Below are positions 1 through 10,221 of a stretch of 64,000 bases of DNA, piece after piece. The position numbers and the translations under genes were made by a program. The DNA is from Isochrysis galbana (lineage: Eukaryota > Haptophyta > Isochrysidales > Isochrysidaceae): NCBI GenBank assembly GCA_018136815.1, contig CM030943.1:2566223-2630222 (forward strand), given 5' to 3'. How positions within the stretch are numbered: the stretch's first letter is position 1; every line of letters starts with the position of its first letter. Below the pieces are notes generated by a model, which saw only the letters and a program-made list of their open reading frames with translations, was not told the origin of the DNA and did not search any database.

Positions 1-1010
1 CAGGCTTCGCTGGCTGGAGTGCCAGGAGGAGCGTGAGGTCGGAAAGCGCAGAAGGCACAGCCGTTTTCGTTCGTCCATTCGGTGATTCCCCTATTGATAT
101 CGTCCGTCCGTGGAGTTTCCATTGAATTATCGGCCGGTCGGCACTTTGCTAGCGCCGCCGAGACCCTTGGGTGCTTGGCATAGCCTGCTACGGCCCAGAA
201 GCGGCTCGGGCCCGATTCCAAAGCTCGGGCGTCCACCGGGATACGCCCAGGTCAGGCGGTAGCCCTTGGCCGTTCGCCGGCGGATCGCAGCGACGGCTGG
301 GCGGCCGAGACGAGCCTCCCTTTCGACCGGGTGGATCGGTTAGTATAGCCGGCAACGGTGAGTTGGAGTGGTAACTTGCCGGCGGTGCAGCAGCCCGATA
401 ATCAGGCTTCGAAGCAGGCGAATGTCCTGTCCGCGAAGAGCTTCCGCCACGGTAGCTTGGACGGCCGCCTGCACGGCGGCAACCATGTCCGTGGTCGAAG
501 CGGTCTTCTGGGACGAGGAAGTCTCGTTCTTTGCCTCGCCTGAGGCTTTAGTGCGTACGCTAGCCACGGTTTGCTTCGTCGAGGCCGGATTGATGACGCT
601 TCACCCGAGCCTGCTCGTAAGGGCTGAGGTACCGTGGCAGAGGTTGACGCACGAGAGCGCCGACCGACCTAGCTCGTGTTCTCTACGCGGAAACGAGTCT
701 CCGCGAGCACCTCCGCAAATTTAATCGCATTGTCGACGCCGCGCTGAGGATCAACCTTATCGTTCGGATGATTTCTTCGAACCTTTGGTTGATCTCATGG
801 GCCATGTTTGGATGATCCACACGTTGGTGGAGTCAACGCGAATCGCCAAGCTTGCGGATGTAGGCGCGAACCAAATTCTTGCTGAGCTCACATAGATCAG
901 CGCCGGCCTCGCGCTCCTCATGCGGTCCACTCCATCGACGCCGAGCTTTCGCGAAACCATCGGCCCCGTTTGCGAAGGTCCCGTCGCATTTGCGAAGAAG
1001 GACGTCCAGC
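1..1010 (-). pseudogene. Degenerate gag fragment of a Ty3/gypsy element
   Basis: Read on the minus strand, this stretch is a decayed relative of the gag at 38401-41190. Recognisable blocks, 5' to 3', are LDVLLRKCD and ELSKNLVRAY (about 1008-850), a GVDNA..F...L..TRFRVEN block (about 745-670), an Ala-rich MVAAVQAAV block (about 490-430), and SRRCDPPANG followed by NGCAFCAFRPHAP near the left edge (about 265-1). Several stops and frame changes interrupt it, for example a TAG after the RFRVEN block. It runs off the left edge, so its pol may lie outside the window. On the other side it is cut by the 100-N gap. It differs clearly from the intact gag, so it is an older or separate copy of the family. 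Confidence 0.8.
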
Positions 1011-1110
1011 NNNNNNNNNNNNNNNNNNNNNNNNNNNNNNNNNNNNNNNNNNNNNNNNNNNNNNNNNNNNNNNNNNNNNNNNNNNNNNNNNNNNNNNNNN
1101 NNNNNNNNNN
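1011..1110. other. Assembly gap (100 N)
   Basis: A run of exactly 100 N, a conventional unknown-size scaffold gap. The gag remnant on its left does not continue on its right, where simple pyrimidine/purine repeats begin, so the join is not supported by sequence. Confidence 0.99.
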
Positions 1111-1680
1111 AGAAGAGGAAGGAGGCAGAGGAGGAGAGAAGAGAGAGAGCAGAGAGAGAGAGAGAGAGAGAGGACGAGCACCTTGGATGCCAAGCTTGAG
1201 GCACCCTGCTTCCCCCTTTCTCTCTCTCCCCCTTCTTCTCTCCCTCTCCCTCCTCCTCATCTCTCTCCCTTCTCTCCTTCTCCCTCTTCCCCCATTCTCT
1301 GTCTCCCTTCTCTCTCTCTCCCTCTCTCTTCCTCTCCCCATCCTCCTCTTCTCTCCCCCACGGGAGGCCTCGTCGTCCCCTGTCCACTTCTTCTTCTCTC
1401 TCTCCCCTCTATCTCTCCCCTCTCTCCCTCTCTCTCCCTTCTCTCCCCCCCCTCTCCCTTCTCTCCCCCCCTCTCCCTCTTCCCCATTCTCTCTCTCTCC
1501 CCTGTCTCTCTCCCCTCTCTCCCTCTCTCTCCCTTCTCTCCCCCCCTCTTCCTCTTCCCCATTCTCTCTCTCTCCCCTCTCTCTCTCCCCTCTCTCTCTC
1601 CCCTCTCTCCCTCTCTCTCCCCCCCTCTCCCTCTTCCCCATTCTCTCTCTCTCCCCTCTCTCTCTATCAAGCGAGTGGCG
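1111..1680. repeat. GA/CT-rich simple-sequence tract
   Basis: Purine-rich (GAGA) sequence followed by about 480 nt of degenerate CTCTCC/CCTCTCTC repeats. Long open frames here (Ser/Leu/Pro on +, Arg/Glu/Gly on -) arise only from the repeat and are not called as genes. Confidence 0.85.
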
Positions 1681-1792
1681 AGAGGCGAGGGTGAGTGTGA
1701 GGAGGGCTGTGGTGGCAGGGGCTGGCGAGGCGAGGCGAGACTGTAGGGTATGAGTGTTACGAGAGCGAGAGCGACGAGAGCGAGAGCGACGC

Positions 1793-2210
1793 CGTTCGGC
1801 CAGGTGACGTTATAGCGTAGTCGTCGGCGCCACACACGGCCGACTATGGCGCGATGCGCGCGGGCGGCGGCGGCGAATGGCGTGGCTGCTTGGGCGGCAT
1901 ATTTGGATATGGTGCTCGGCGAGGCATTCTATCCCAGTGGGGGACCAAGAAAGAGCCGGCAGCGCGCCCGGTCGCGTTGGAAAGTTGGGCACTCGGCCCG
2001 TTCGGCCAGGTGACGTTAGCGTAGTCGTCGGCGCCACACACGGCCGACTATGGCGCGATGCGCGCGGGCGGCGGTGGCGATTGGCGTGGCTGCGGCTTGG
2101 CGCTTGGGCTGCATATCTGGATATGGTGTCTGGTGAGGCCTTCTATCCCAGTGGGAGACCGAGAAAGCGCCGGCAGCGCGCTCGGTAGCGGTGGGAAGTT
2201 GGGTACTCGA
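1793..2210. repeat. 206-bp tandem duplication
   Basis: Two adjacent copies of a unit of about 206 bp, beginning at the motif CGTTCGGCCAGGTGACGTTA (1793 and 1999). The copies differ by substitutions and small indels, for example an extra TA after GACGTTA in the first. No coding signal is convincing. The stretch 2211-2615 that follows shows no gene; its last part resembles sequence inside MERA element 5, downstream of its ORF1 start. Confidence 0.8.
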
Positions 2211-2617
2211 GCGCATCTCGGTACGTTAACGTTGACGCGGTTTCTGCGCCAATGCCGATATTCGACAAGATGTGCGAGGCTGGAGAGGGCAATTCGCTCG
2301 GCAACTAGGGCAGCATATCTTGATTAGTTGTTTTGTGCTGTCACTGCGACGTGTCCCAATCGACTCGGTCGAAAAGTACCGGAATGTCGCCGCTCGCGTG
2401 TCTAGGGGTGAACTTTCAGAAGAATTGTTTGATTACCAGCTCCTCGGCTCTTATTATCTTCTCTGCCATCGAGGGCGGGGGGTCGTAGGTTCTCCGTTTC
2501 TCGATGATTTATTCGTTTAGGCGTCTAAGAGTGTCCGCACTCGTTGTCCCCGGTATTTCTGCGGCAGGTGGTGGCGGCTGAGCCTGTGTCTGGCTCAGTT
2601 GGTCTGGGGGGCGAATA

Positions 2618-3170
2618 GGGCGTGGAATTACCCCCCAAGAGCGCTATCTAGATAGAAGTAGATAGTGCCAAATTGCTATCTAGTTAGATATAGATAGTGC
2701 CCGGCGCTATCTAGTTAGATATAGATAGTTGATTTTCCGGCCTAGATATCTAGATATCCAAGATATCTAGATATCTATAGGTCCGAGCAAATAAGTATAT
2801 TTGTACATGGGGGGGGGGGGTTATGAGTAGAGCCCCCCCACTTGCACAATGACCTGAAGGCCTCTCAAAGCGACGAGACGCTCGAGCATGCTCTTATAGC
2901 TGCAGTGAATTACGACTGAACGCCGCCGCCCTGAGCTTGTTTTGGCCTGTTGTCATCCGCGCGCCGCGCGCTTGTGAGCTTGTTTGGGCCTGTTGTCATT
3001 TGTCTGTGCGCGCGCCCAGAGGCAACTATCTAGTAATTAATAAGGTTTCGGCCGATTGCTGACTAGTTAGATGTAGATAGTGCCTCGGCACTATCTTGTT
3101 AGATATAGATAGTGAAAATGCGGCCTAGATAGGTGAATATCTAGATATTTGGCTATCTAGTTCCACGCCC
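2618..3170. mobile_element. MITE family 1 (TIR GGGCGTGGAA, TA target duplication)
   Basis: A 553-bp element bounded by perfect 10-bp inverted repeats GGGCGTGGAA (2618-2627) and TTCCACGCCC (3161-3170), flanked on both sides by TA (2616-2617, 3171-3172). The interior carries several palindromic units of the type CTATCTAGTTAGATATAGATAG-like at both ends, with no ORF of note. A TA duplication with short TIRs is typical of Tc1/mariner-type non-autonomous elements; that family assignment is inference. Sequence on either side matches continuous sequence in MERA element 5 (GTTGGTCTG before, AACAGG.CTCTGCCTGTTCCC after), so it inserted into a MERA element. Confidence 0.75.
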
Positions 3171-3171
3171 T

Positions 3172-3390
3172 AGGGGAGAACAGGGCTCTGCCTGTTCCCA
3201 CCCTCTGTGAGGTCTGGCTGGCGGGTGGAGGTGGAAGCATGTCGACGTCTTCGTCGGCTGGGGCGGCGGCCTGCGCGCGCTTGGGCTCCGGTGGCTTCGG
3301 GCGGCCCCGTTGGGGCGTCGTGACTGCGGTGGGCTGGGAGGTGGGAGGCGGCGCGGCGCGCTCCATCGCTAAAACTATAACGATAGTTTT
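3172..3390 (-). pseudogene. MERA element copy 1: 5' hairpin and start of ORF1
   Basis: Minus-strand 5' end of the repeat family called MERA here after its first residues. An 8-bp perfect stem with CGTT loop (3371-3390) lies 4 nt before ATG (3364-3366). The ORF begins MERA, then has the family block RGRPKPPEPKR and an acidic DVDM block, and is broken by the MITE at 3170. Homologous starts occur at seven other places in the window. Given a tail segment with a zinc-finger-like C-terminus at 21413-22060, the family is probably a non-LTR retroelement and this is its ORF1 start; that link is inferred. Confidence 0.65.
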
Positions 3391-3722
3391 TCTATGGTCC
3401 AGTGTGCATAGAACCACGCCTTGTGAACTTAGTGAGTTGGCGTCACAAGCTTCCTCGCTATTCGATATTTGTGCCTCGCATGAAGGGCCTCACTAAAAAT
3501 ATACCGTAGGGGGGCCCGATTGTATTTGTATTTCGCGCTTTGCGCACCGTCTTCGAAGGCCTGAAATTCGGTATTTTTTGAAAATTTCGCCTGAGAACGC
3601 CCCAATTTTTTTGCTGATCCATCCTACCGGAACCTATAGGGAGCTTATTTAGCCCTTCATTTACCCATTGCAGCTGGTGCCCTCCGCACCCCCATAGTGA
3701 GTGACCGGGCTACTAGCGGCCC

Positions 3723-3880
3723 TAGATGGGAAATACGGTTCGGAGTGCGGGGGCCTGCAAATACGGCCAAATACAATTCAAATACATTCGAGGCCTACAA
3801 CCCAGGACGCGCTTCAAATACAGCCAAATACTTGTGATTTGGCCTCTGGCCAAATACGGTAAATTCGTATTTCCCATCTA
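3723..3880. mobile_element. MITE family 2, copy a (15-bp perfect TIR)
   Basis: A 158-bp element with perfect terminal repeats TAGATGGGAAATACG (3723-3737) and CGTATTTCCCATCTA (3866-3880). The terminal TA dinucleotides may be the target duplication. The interior has repeated CAAATAC units and a palindrome TTTGGCCTCTGGCCAAAT-like. A second copy in inverted orientation lies at 11389-11598. No coding capacity. Confidence 0.75.
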
Positions 3881-4828
3881 GATCTATATATAGGCGCTAG
3901 CGGCGGCCGGTGTGGGGGGCCTAGCGAAGTAATACGCGCCGCAGGCGAGGAAAATTTTGAATAATACGTATTCAACGGGGGAGATCTTGAATTCAATGAA
4001 TACGACTTGTATATTACCCCCCCCCCCCAGTTTGATTATAGTCCAATAAATAACCTTATTGGTACTTAGTACTAGTACTTGGTACTCGGTACTTTATACT
4101 TTATAGGCGTTGAGTGTCTAAGTTTCTAATGTACCGGTTTTTCCTTTTTCCTTTTCCCCTCCGTCCTCCGTCTCGCCGTTGAATACGGTATTTGGGGGCC
4201 CTGCGGGCCCCCATTTGTAATACAATAATACGTATTACTCCCCTAGGGTGGGGGGGCGATTATTCCGCCCTCCCCCCTCCCCATCCATGTACAGGATGCA
4301 CTCTTTACAAGAAAACACGAGGCTGGCCCCCGCCGCCCCCCCCTCCCCCTTCCCCCCCCCGCCTCTCTCCCTTGCCCCACCCCTTCCTTTCTTCCCTTCT
4401 CTTCTCCTCTTTCTCCTCTATTCTCCCCTTCCCCCCTCTCTCTCTTCCCCCTTCCTTCCTCCTCCTCCTCCCTCATTTTCTCCCCTCCTCCTCCTCTCTC
4501 CCTCTCTCCCTCCTTTCTCTATTCTCCCCTCTTTTCCCTCTCTTCTTCTTCCCTCTCTCTGTCGCCCCCCCCCCCCCGCCCCCTCTCACTCTCTCTTCTC
4601 CCCTTTCTTCCCTCCCTCCTCCCCCCCGCCCCCCTGCCCCATCTATTCTCTCTCCTCTCCTTCTCTTCCACGTCTCTCTCTCTCTTCCTCCCCCCCAAAG
4701 TACATCTCTCCCCCCCCTCCGTCTCTTCTCTCTCTCCCCTCCTAAATTACTTCTCTCCCCCCTCCCCCCCCGCTCTCTCCTCTCTCTTCCCCCCAACATC
4801 TCTCACCTCGCCCCCCCCGGGCGCCGCC
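3881..4828. other. Upstream region of the UBA/TPR gene: AT-rich then pyrimidine-rich
   Basis: Starts AT-rich with GGTACT repeats (4058-4100) and a palindrome around 4193-4212 (GGGGGCCCTGCGGGCCCCC), then becomes an almost pure C/T tract (4320-4800). The long Pro/Ser/Leu frame through it is a repeat artefact. The CT tract ends just before a Kozak-like ATG at 4829 and may be promoter or 5' leader. Confidence 0.6.
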
Positions 4829-7800
4829 ATGGCCTCCTCCCCCTCCCCCTCTCCTCCTCTCCCCCTCCTCCCCTCCGCCGCGCCCTGCTCTCCCGCGTCG
4901 TCTCCCTCCTCCACGAACGGGACCACGCCGCCCGAGCCCTCCAAGACCTCTCGCACGCCCTCCGTGCACGAGAACCAGACGATTCCCCCCCTTCTCTCTC
5001 TCTTCTCGACAGAATCCACGACCTTCAATTTCTCGTAGCCTCTGTAGCCTCCACAGCAGCGACTGCGGCGACTGCGGCAGAAGCGGAGATGTGTGCTAGA
5101 GTCGCAGCGGAAGCCGCGCTACGGTCACACGCCACCTCGCCCTCAGAGTCCCTCGCGGCAGCAGAGCAGCACCACACACCACTCAGCCCACAAGCAAATC
5201 GAGACGTCGACTCTCACGCACACTCTGAGCCGCAGCAGCCCGCTGGCATGCTGGCCGCCAATGGGGCGAGGCGGCCACCTGCGGTGCCACCCGTCTGGGA
5301 GCCCGCGCCGGCCGCCAACTCGCCGATCGGCGGTGACGGCGAGAGCGGCGGAGCGTGCTCGGCGGGCTTGCCGCCCTTCCGCCACCTATCCCACAGCGGC
5401 ATCGCCCTCCTCGATCGCCAGCCGGACGCGCTATTCCCCGACGAGCCGTCGAGCGTGTCGGGCGGCGCTACTCCGGTGTCTGCGCCGCAGCCGCCCTTCG
5501 CCCCCCCGACACTCGCGCCCGAGTCTGGGCCCAGCGCTAGCAGTCGGGCGCACGAGGGGCTTCCCTCGCCAGCGAGGACCGTCAGCTTTGCTGTGCCCGA
5601 CGGGGCGCTCAAATCGGAGACCGGGGCGAACTGCAGCTCCGGCCGACCGGCGCCCGTGCCGCTGCCGCCTAGCGCGTCGTTCTCGTTCGGCACCGTCCAG
5701 CCACCCAGGCTGGGCAGCCCAATCACGACACGGGTCACGGGCATCTTGCCCCGCGCCCCGTCGACCGGCTGGCTGGCGTCCTCCCGGTACAGCAGGAGCA
5801 GCGAGGATGCGCAGCCCATGAAGCCAATAGAGCGCTCGCTATCGTCGAAGCTGGCGCTCGACGCGATCGAGGACGCCATCAGCATGATGAACGCCACCGC
5901 CATCGGGTGCGGCGCCCGCGCGCACATGCGCGGCCCTAAAGCCCCCCCTCGCCTCCCCCCCCCATTCCACCACAAGCCTCTTGCTCGCTGCGCAGGTGGA
6001 ACGGCCGCGGCTCCCGCAGTGGCTCCGTCGACTCGCACGGCAGCGGCGCGCGCCGCTTCATCTCGAGCTTCGGGCCCGCCGACTCGATCGACGAGGACGT
6101 GCGCGCGCCGACACCACTTGCGTGTGCTGTGCACCTGTAGGCCGCGCCACCCGAGACACAGCCAACTAGCCTCTTCCCCGGTCCTCCCCTCCCTCGGCAG
6201 GAGCCGCTCTGCGCGTCAGCAGCCTCCTCGCTTGCCGTCGAGCATCAGATCCAAAAGGCGCGAGCTGCGGCCGCCAAGGCAGCCGCCGCGGCCGCCGAGG
6301 CTGCGGCGAATGCCAAGGCCGACGCGGACGAGGCCAAGGCGGCAGCGCAGGCCGAGGTCTGTGCGATGAGGAAGGAGCTTGCGGCGCTGAAGGCAGAGCT
6401 CGAAGCCGCCCGTGCCGGCGCCAGCACGGGGCTAATCGACCTCGACGATCTGGATGGTCCCGACAAGCCGAACGGGCCCGCGACGGCCGAAGCGGACGAG
6501 CTACTCGCCGCACGGGCGTCGCTCGCGCAGGCCGATGCGGAGGCGGCGGCGGCGCGCCTTGAGGCAGAGCGTCTGGCGGCCGCTCTGGACGAGGCGAGGC
6601 AGGTCGCGGAGCGACGTGCGGCCGAGGTGGCGGCCGCGCAAGAGATGATGAGGGCTGCCATTGCGAGGGCCGAGGCGGCCGAGGAGAGGGTGGCCGCGGC
6701 CGGGGACGTTGCCAGTGCCCTGCCCGACACGGACGGTGCGCGCCAGCTTGCCGAGGCGCTAGAGGCGTGCACGGCTGCCGAAGCCGAGGCGGCAGCGGCG
6801 CGAGCAGAGGCGGCAACAGCACGAGCAGAGGCTCAGGCAGCCAAATTCAACGCTGACTCGGTGGCGGCGGAGCTGCGCGCACGCGAGGAGGCATTCTCGC
6901 ACGAACAAGACGTGATGCTAGCGCAATTCTCTGAGGTGCGCCCGCCGCGGGGGCGAGTTTGGGCAGAGCTCGCAGCTACGGCGCGGCGCTCTCGGGCCCA
7001 CCACCACCTGTGGCTGCGGCGCAGACACCGATATTACCCGCGCCTCCTGCTCTGCCGTGCAGATGGAGGCGCAGCTTGACAAGACGCGCTCCGAGGAGGC
7101 GGCCGCGACGGCACGTGCCGCGACAGCTGAGGCGGCGGCCGCGGCCGCGGTGGACGACTTGAAGGCGGCGCAGCGCGCTCGCTTCGAGACGGGGGAGAAG
7201 CTAGCAGCCGAGAAGAAGCTTAGGCGTGAGGCGGAACGGAGGGTGAAACAGTTAGAGGGCGAGGCAATCGCTTCGCGCACGGCCGCGGCCGCGGGCAGCG
7301 CCGGCGGACCGGTGGAGGACGACGGCCGAGGGCTTGATAGTGGCCGGACGTCGCCGCAGCAGGAGGACGAGATCCGGCCCGCGCTCCCGCCGGCACTGCC
7401 GCTGCAGCAGGTGCCAGCTGCCTCCGATCCTACCGGGAGTGAACCGGAGGAGGCGCCGATTGTGCAGTCCGAGGCGGCGGCAACGGCTGCAGTCGCGGTG
7501 GTAGCTCTTGAGGCTGCGCCTGAGGGCGGCGATGTCCCGCCCGTGGTGATGGACGAAAGCGATGCGCCCGTCGTCGCCGAGGATCCCTCGTTCCGCCACT
7601 CTGGCGATGGTGAGGGCGAGTTTGGAGCGGCACTAGCTGCTGCGGCGGCGCAGTGCGACTCGGGCGCCATCGAGATGCTCGTCTCGATGGGCTTCGATGA
7701 GACGCAAGCAGTGGGAGCGCTGGCCGCAACGGAAGGCTCTTTAGAAGGCGCAGCGGATTGGTAAGTGCCAAAGCGTCGGTGTGCCCGGGTCCGGCAGGCG

Positions 7801-9279
7801 CTGCCGCCCGTGGCAGGCGACGGCGCCTTGCACGTGAACCCTCCAATCCGTCCGCTCGTGCGCCTTAGGCGGCGACGCTACCGCGGTTGGAATAGGCCAT
7901 GGCGCCGCTCTCGCATACGTGCTTGCCTGACGACGTGCTCCCCGCACCCACCCTCGCTCGTCGCCGTCCCTTGCCAGGCTGATGTCGCATGCGGAGACTC
8001 TCGACGCCTCTGTCCGTGCGGCTATCCTCGCCTTCGCATCACCAGGATCGGTAGAGGCTCTGGTGCCTACGGATCCCAATACCCTTGAGCCGAGTGTGCT
8101 AGCAACGGGTCGGCCGTCCTCGCCCCCGAGGCCGCCACCGCCGCCACCGCCGCCACCACCACCACCACCACCGCGTACCTCGTCCCCACCGGAGACCCCG
8201 CCATTCTCGCGGGCCGCCCCACCCGTTGGCAGCGGCCCGCGCGCATTGCCACAGCCGTCTCCCGGCGTGAATGCGGCGGCCGTGGAGTCGCTCCGCCGAT
8301 TCGGTGGGCCGACCAGTCGAAAGGGTGCGAGCGCAGGTGCGCGCGGATGACCCATAGGGTAGGCATTCGGCGCGTGTTGCCTCTCGCCGACACGTCTCAC
8401 AGTGGCTGCGCACACGACCAAGCGGGCATCCCTCTTGCGTCCTCAGGGGGGTGGTTTGGGTTTGGCGCACGTGCATCAGTGCCGCTCGCCGCCGACCTAT
8501 TGGACATGTCGTTGCCCAAGCACCTCGAGAGGCACGGAGCGGAGGTGGCGAGGATGGGCGCAAGGGTGAGGGAGCTCTTCGGTGCCGGGCAGGTGCGACG
8601 CTCAGCTGCGGATAATTCGTGTGTCAGCTAGCCCATCCATACTTTAGGGCGCCCGGCCGCGCTCACGCGCCGCCGCTCACCAACCTCGACCACCTCTGCC
8701 CCCTTACACTATCCAGTATGCGGAAGCGCTCGAGGTGGCCGAGCAACGCCTCGCGCTGGCTCGTTCCGCATACGGAGAGTCGCACGCGATGACCGCCACC
8801 TGCCTCAACGACGTGGCCACCTTCGAGCAGGTGTGCGCTGTTGTGACGCACCCTCGGCCTCGACATTGAAGAGGAGCGACTTCACAAGAGTGCCCTATTC
8901 GCCGCTCCTCGCCAGGTGTTTGGACGGTTCCAAGAGTCCACTCACCCTGCGTTGCCCTATTCGCCGCTCCTCGCCAGGTGTTTGGACGGTTCCAACGTGC
9001 GGAGGAGCTCTTTGACCAGGTGAGCGACACCCTAGCCTGCGCCGCTGCCTTCCTTCGCGCATGCCATCGAGCGCTTCCTCCTTACCATCGCGGTATGACC
9101 TCTGCTCGCAGGCGAGCCGCATCCAGTCTCGAGTGCTAGGCCCTGCGCATCCCCACTCGGTGGCCACGTTGCAGAATCTCACCGCCCTCTATAATGCAAT
9201 GGGCGATACTGCGAAGGCGGAGTCAATGGGGTTGCTAGTGCAGGCTCTACAAATGTCCCACCAGGGAATCGTCGAGTGA
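4829..9279 (+). CDS. Coiled-coil, UBA and TPR domain protein (nine exons)
   Basis: Exons read: 4829-5906, 5996-6098, 6201-6935, 7063-7760, 7978-8336, 8447-8592, 8717-8830, 8978-9019, 9112-9279; all downstream junctions keep frame with GT-AG ends. The product would be about 1,145 residues. An N-terminal disordered Pro/Ser/Ala region is followed by a long Ala/Glu/Arg coiled coil (exons 3-4). A UBA domain comes next (IEMLVSMGFDETQAVGAL...AADWL), its last Leu supplied by exon 5, so it probably binds ubiquitin. Then come a stretch of about 14 prolines and kinesin-light-chain-like TPRs (YAEALEVAEQRLAL..., RFQRAEELFDQ, HPHSVATLQNLTALY). The start is uncertain: ATG 4829 has a good context but is out of frame with the coding-looking text from about 4860, so a homopolymer error or unseen intron is likely. 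First in-frame ATG otherwise is near 5089. Function is not known; a ubiquitin-linked scaffold is a guess. Confidence 0.75.
8893..8997 (+). repeat. Tandem duplication carrying a splice acceptor and exon start
   Basis: A segment of about 43 bp (TGCCCTATTCGCCGCTCCTC then GCCAGGTGTTTGGACGG) occurs twice, 62 bp apart, in the intron before exon 8 of the UBA/TPR gene. Both copies contain the same polypyrimidine-CAG acceptor and the first bases of exon 8. Only the second copy leads into the full exon ending in CAG|GTGAGC. Confidence 0.8.
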
Positions 9280-10160
9280 GCCGGCCGTGCGCCGGCACCT
9301 CGTGCATCGCTTGCAAGTCCGCGCAACAAAGTCTCCGTAACGGTTGGTTGCTATGTTCAAATGAAGTGCCCGAGCGCGGCTTGCTGTCGGCGGGCACGGC
9401 CCGCACGGGGGGCCTTGCCTAGTAGATTCCAAATGAATGCGGATGGGCCCCAGTACCTAGGCCTAAAGAAGAACGCGCGCCTCCCTAGCTAGGAACTTTC
9501 AGTGCCATCATCGCCGCTTTTCAAAGATCGCCAGTAGCCAAGAGATTAAGACCATAACATGACAATGATAATGGCGTAGTAGCAATGCAATTACCGCTAG
9601 CCTTGCTTAGAAAGGATGCAACGCCGCTGTTGTTATTATTGATAACAAAATAAATCTTAAAAACTAGCCGCTACTTGCACGGCACGAGGCAGATTGAGAT
9701 TGCTGGCGCTACTCCCAACTACCCTCCCTTTCCAACCACTCCCCCTTTCCCCTCCGCCCGATTCCTTATTTGGAAGACCGGGGGAGGGGAGACCGCGCTC
9801 GCTGCTTCGACCAGGGGCGTGAGGTAGGGGGTAGCCCAGAATTTTTAGATTTTTTTAGCATGTTTGATGCGTGCTCGACGATTTCGTCCCAGAAGTCTAG
9901 AAAGTCTCATTTAATAATTTGTTTTCTCTCTCGTGCATGAACACTTCTGGTAGGTGTTCCACGTAGGTTGTGGCCGGGGTCATGGGCCGTGTGGCGCGAC
10001 GCGAGTCGCACGCGCATGCACGCTGCTCGGCCTCTAACTCTAACCGCTAATACGGTAGTAGTAGTACACGGTGGACGCGGCCCTTCGCCGGCGACAGCTC
10101 CGTGGGAGCCGGGGGGCCGCCCTCGGCGAGGGGCCCGAAGGAGAGGAGCGCCGCGCCGGC
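9280..10160. other. Intergenic region with a dispersed repeat and a MERA-type 3' tail
   Basis: After the UBA/TPR stop, no gene is seen. The part 9650-9830 (TCTTAAAAACTAGCCGCTAC through CGCGCTCGCTGCTTCGACC) is homologous to 22107-22290. At about 9832-9858, read on the minus strand, is an A-rich stretch with TCTAAAAATTCTGGGCTAC. This resembles the minus-strand segments at about 42870-42905 and 46900-46940, which look like the 3' end of MERA elements. Confidence 0.55.
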
Positions 10161-10206
10161 GCGCTCCATGGCAATTGACTATAAAGTCAGTTGAGCCTTA
10201 TAGTTT
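10050..10206 (-). repeat. MERA element copy 2: 5' hairpin and ORF1 start
   Basis: On the minus strand an ATGGAGCGCGCCGGCG start (ATG 10167-10169) is preceded at 2 nt by a hairpin (10172-10193; AACTGACT/AGTCAATT with TTAT loop and one mismatch). The sequence differs from copy 1 but the fold is kept. The (ATT)n element at 10222 inserted just upstream of this start. Confidence 0.55.
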
Positions 10207-10221
10207 GTGGCTTATTTATAG

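Noticed and set aside
1257-1835. Arg/Glu/Gly-rich frames in both strands near the first gap
   Set aside because: GA/CT simple sequence; frames also run through the N gap.
4192-4828. Long Pro/Ser/Leu open frame upstream of the UBA/TPR gene
   Set aside because: It is the C/T tract read in triplets; other frames and the reverse strand are equally open.
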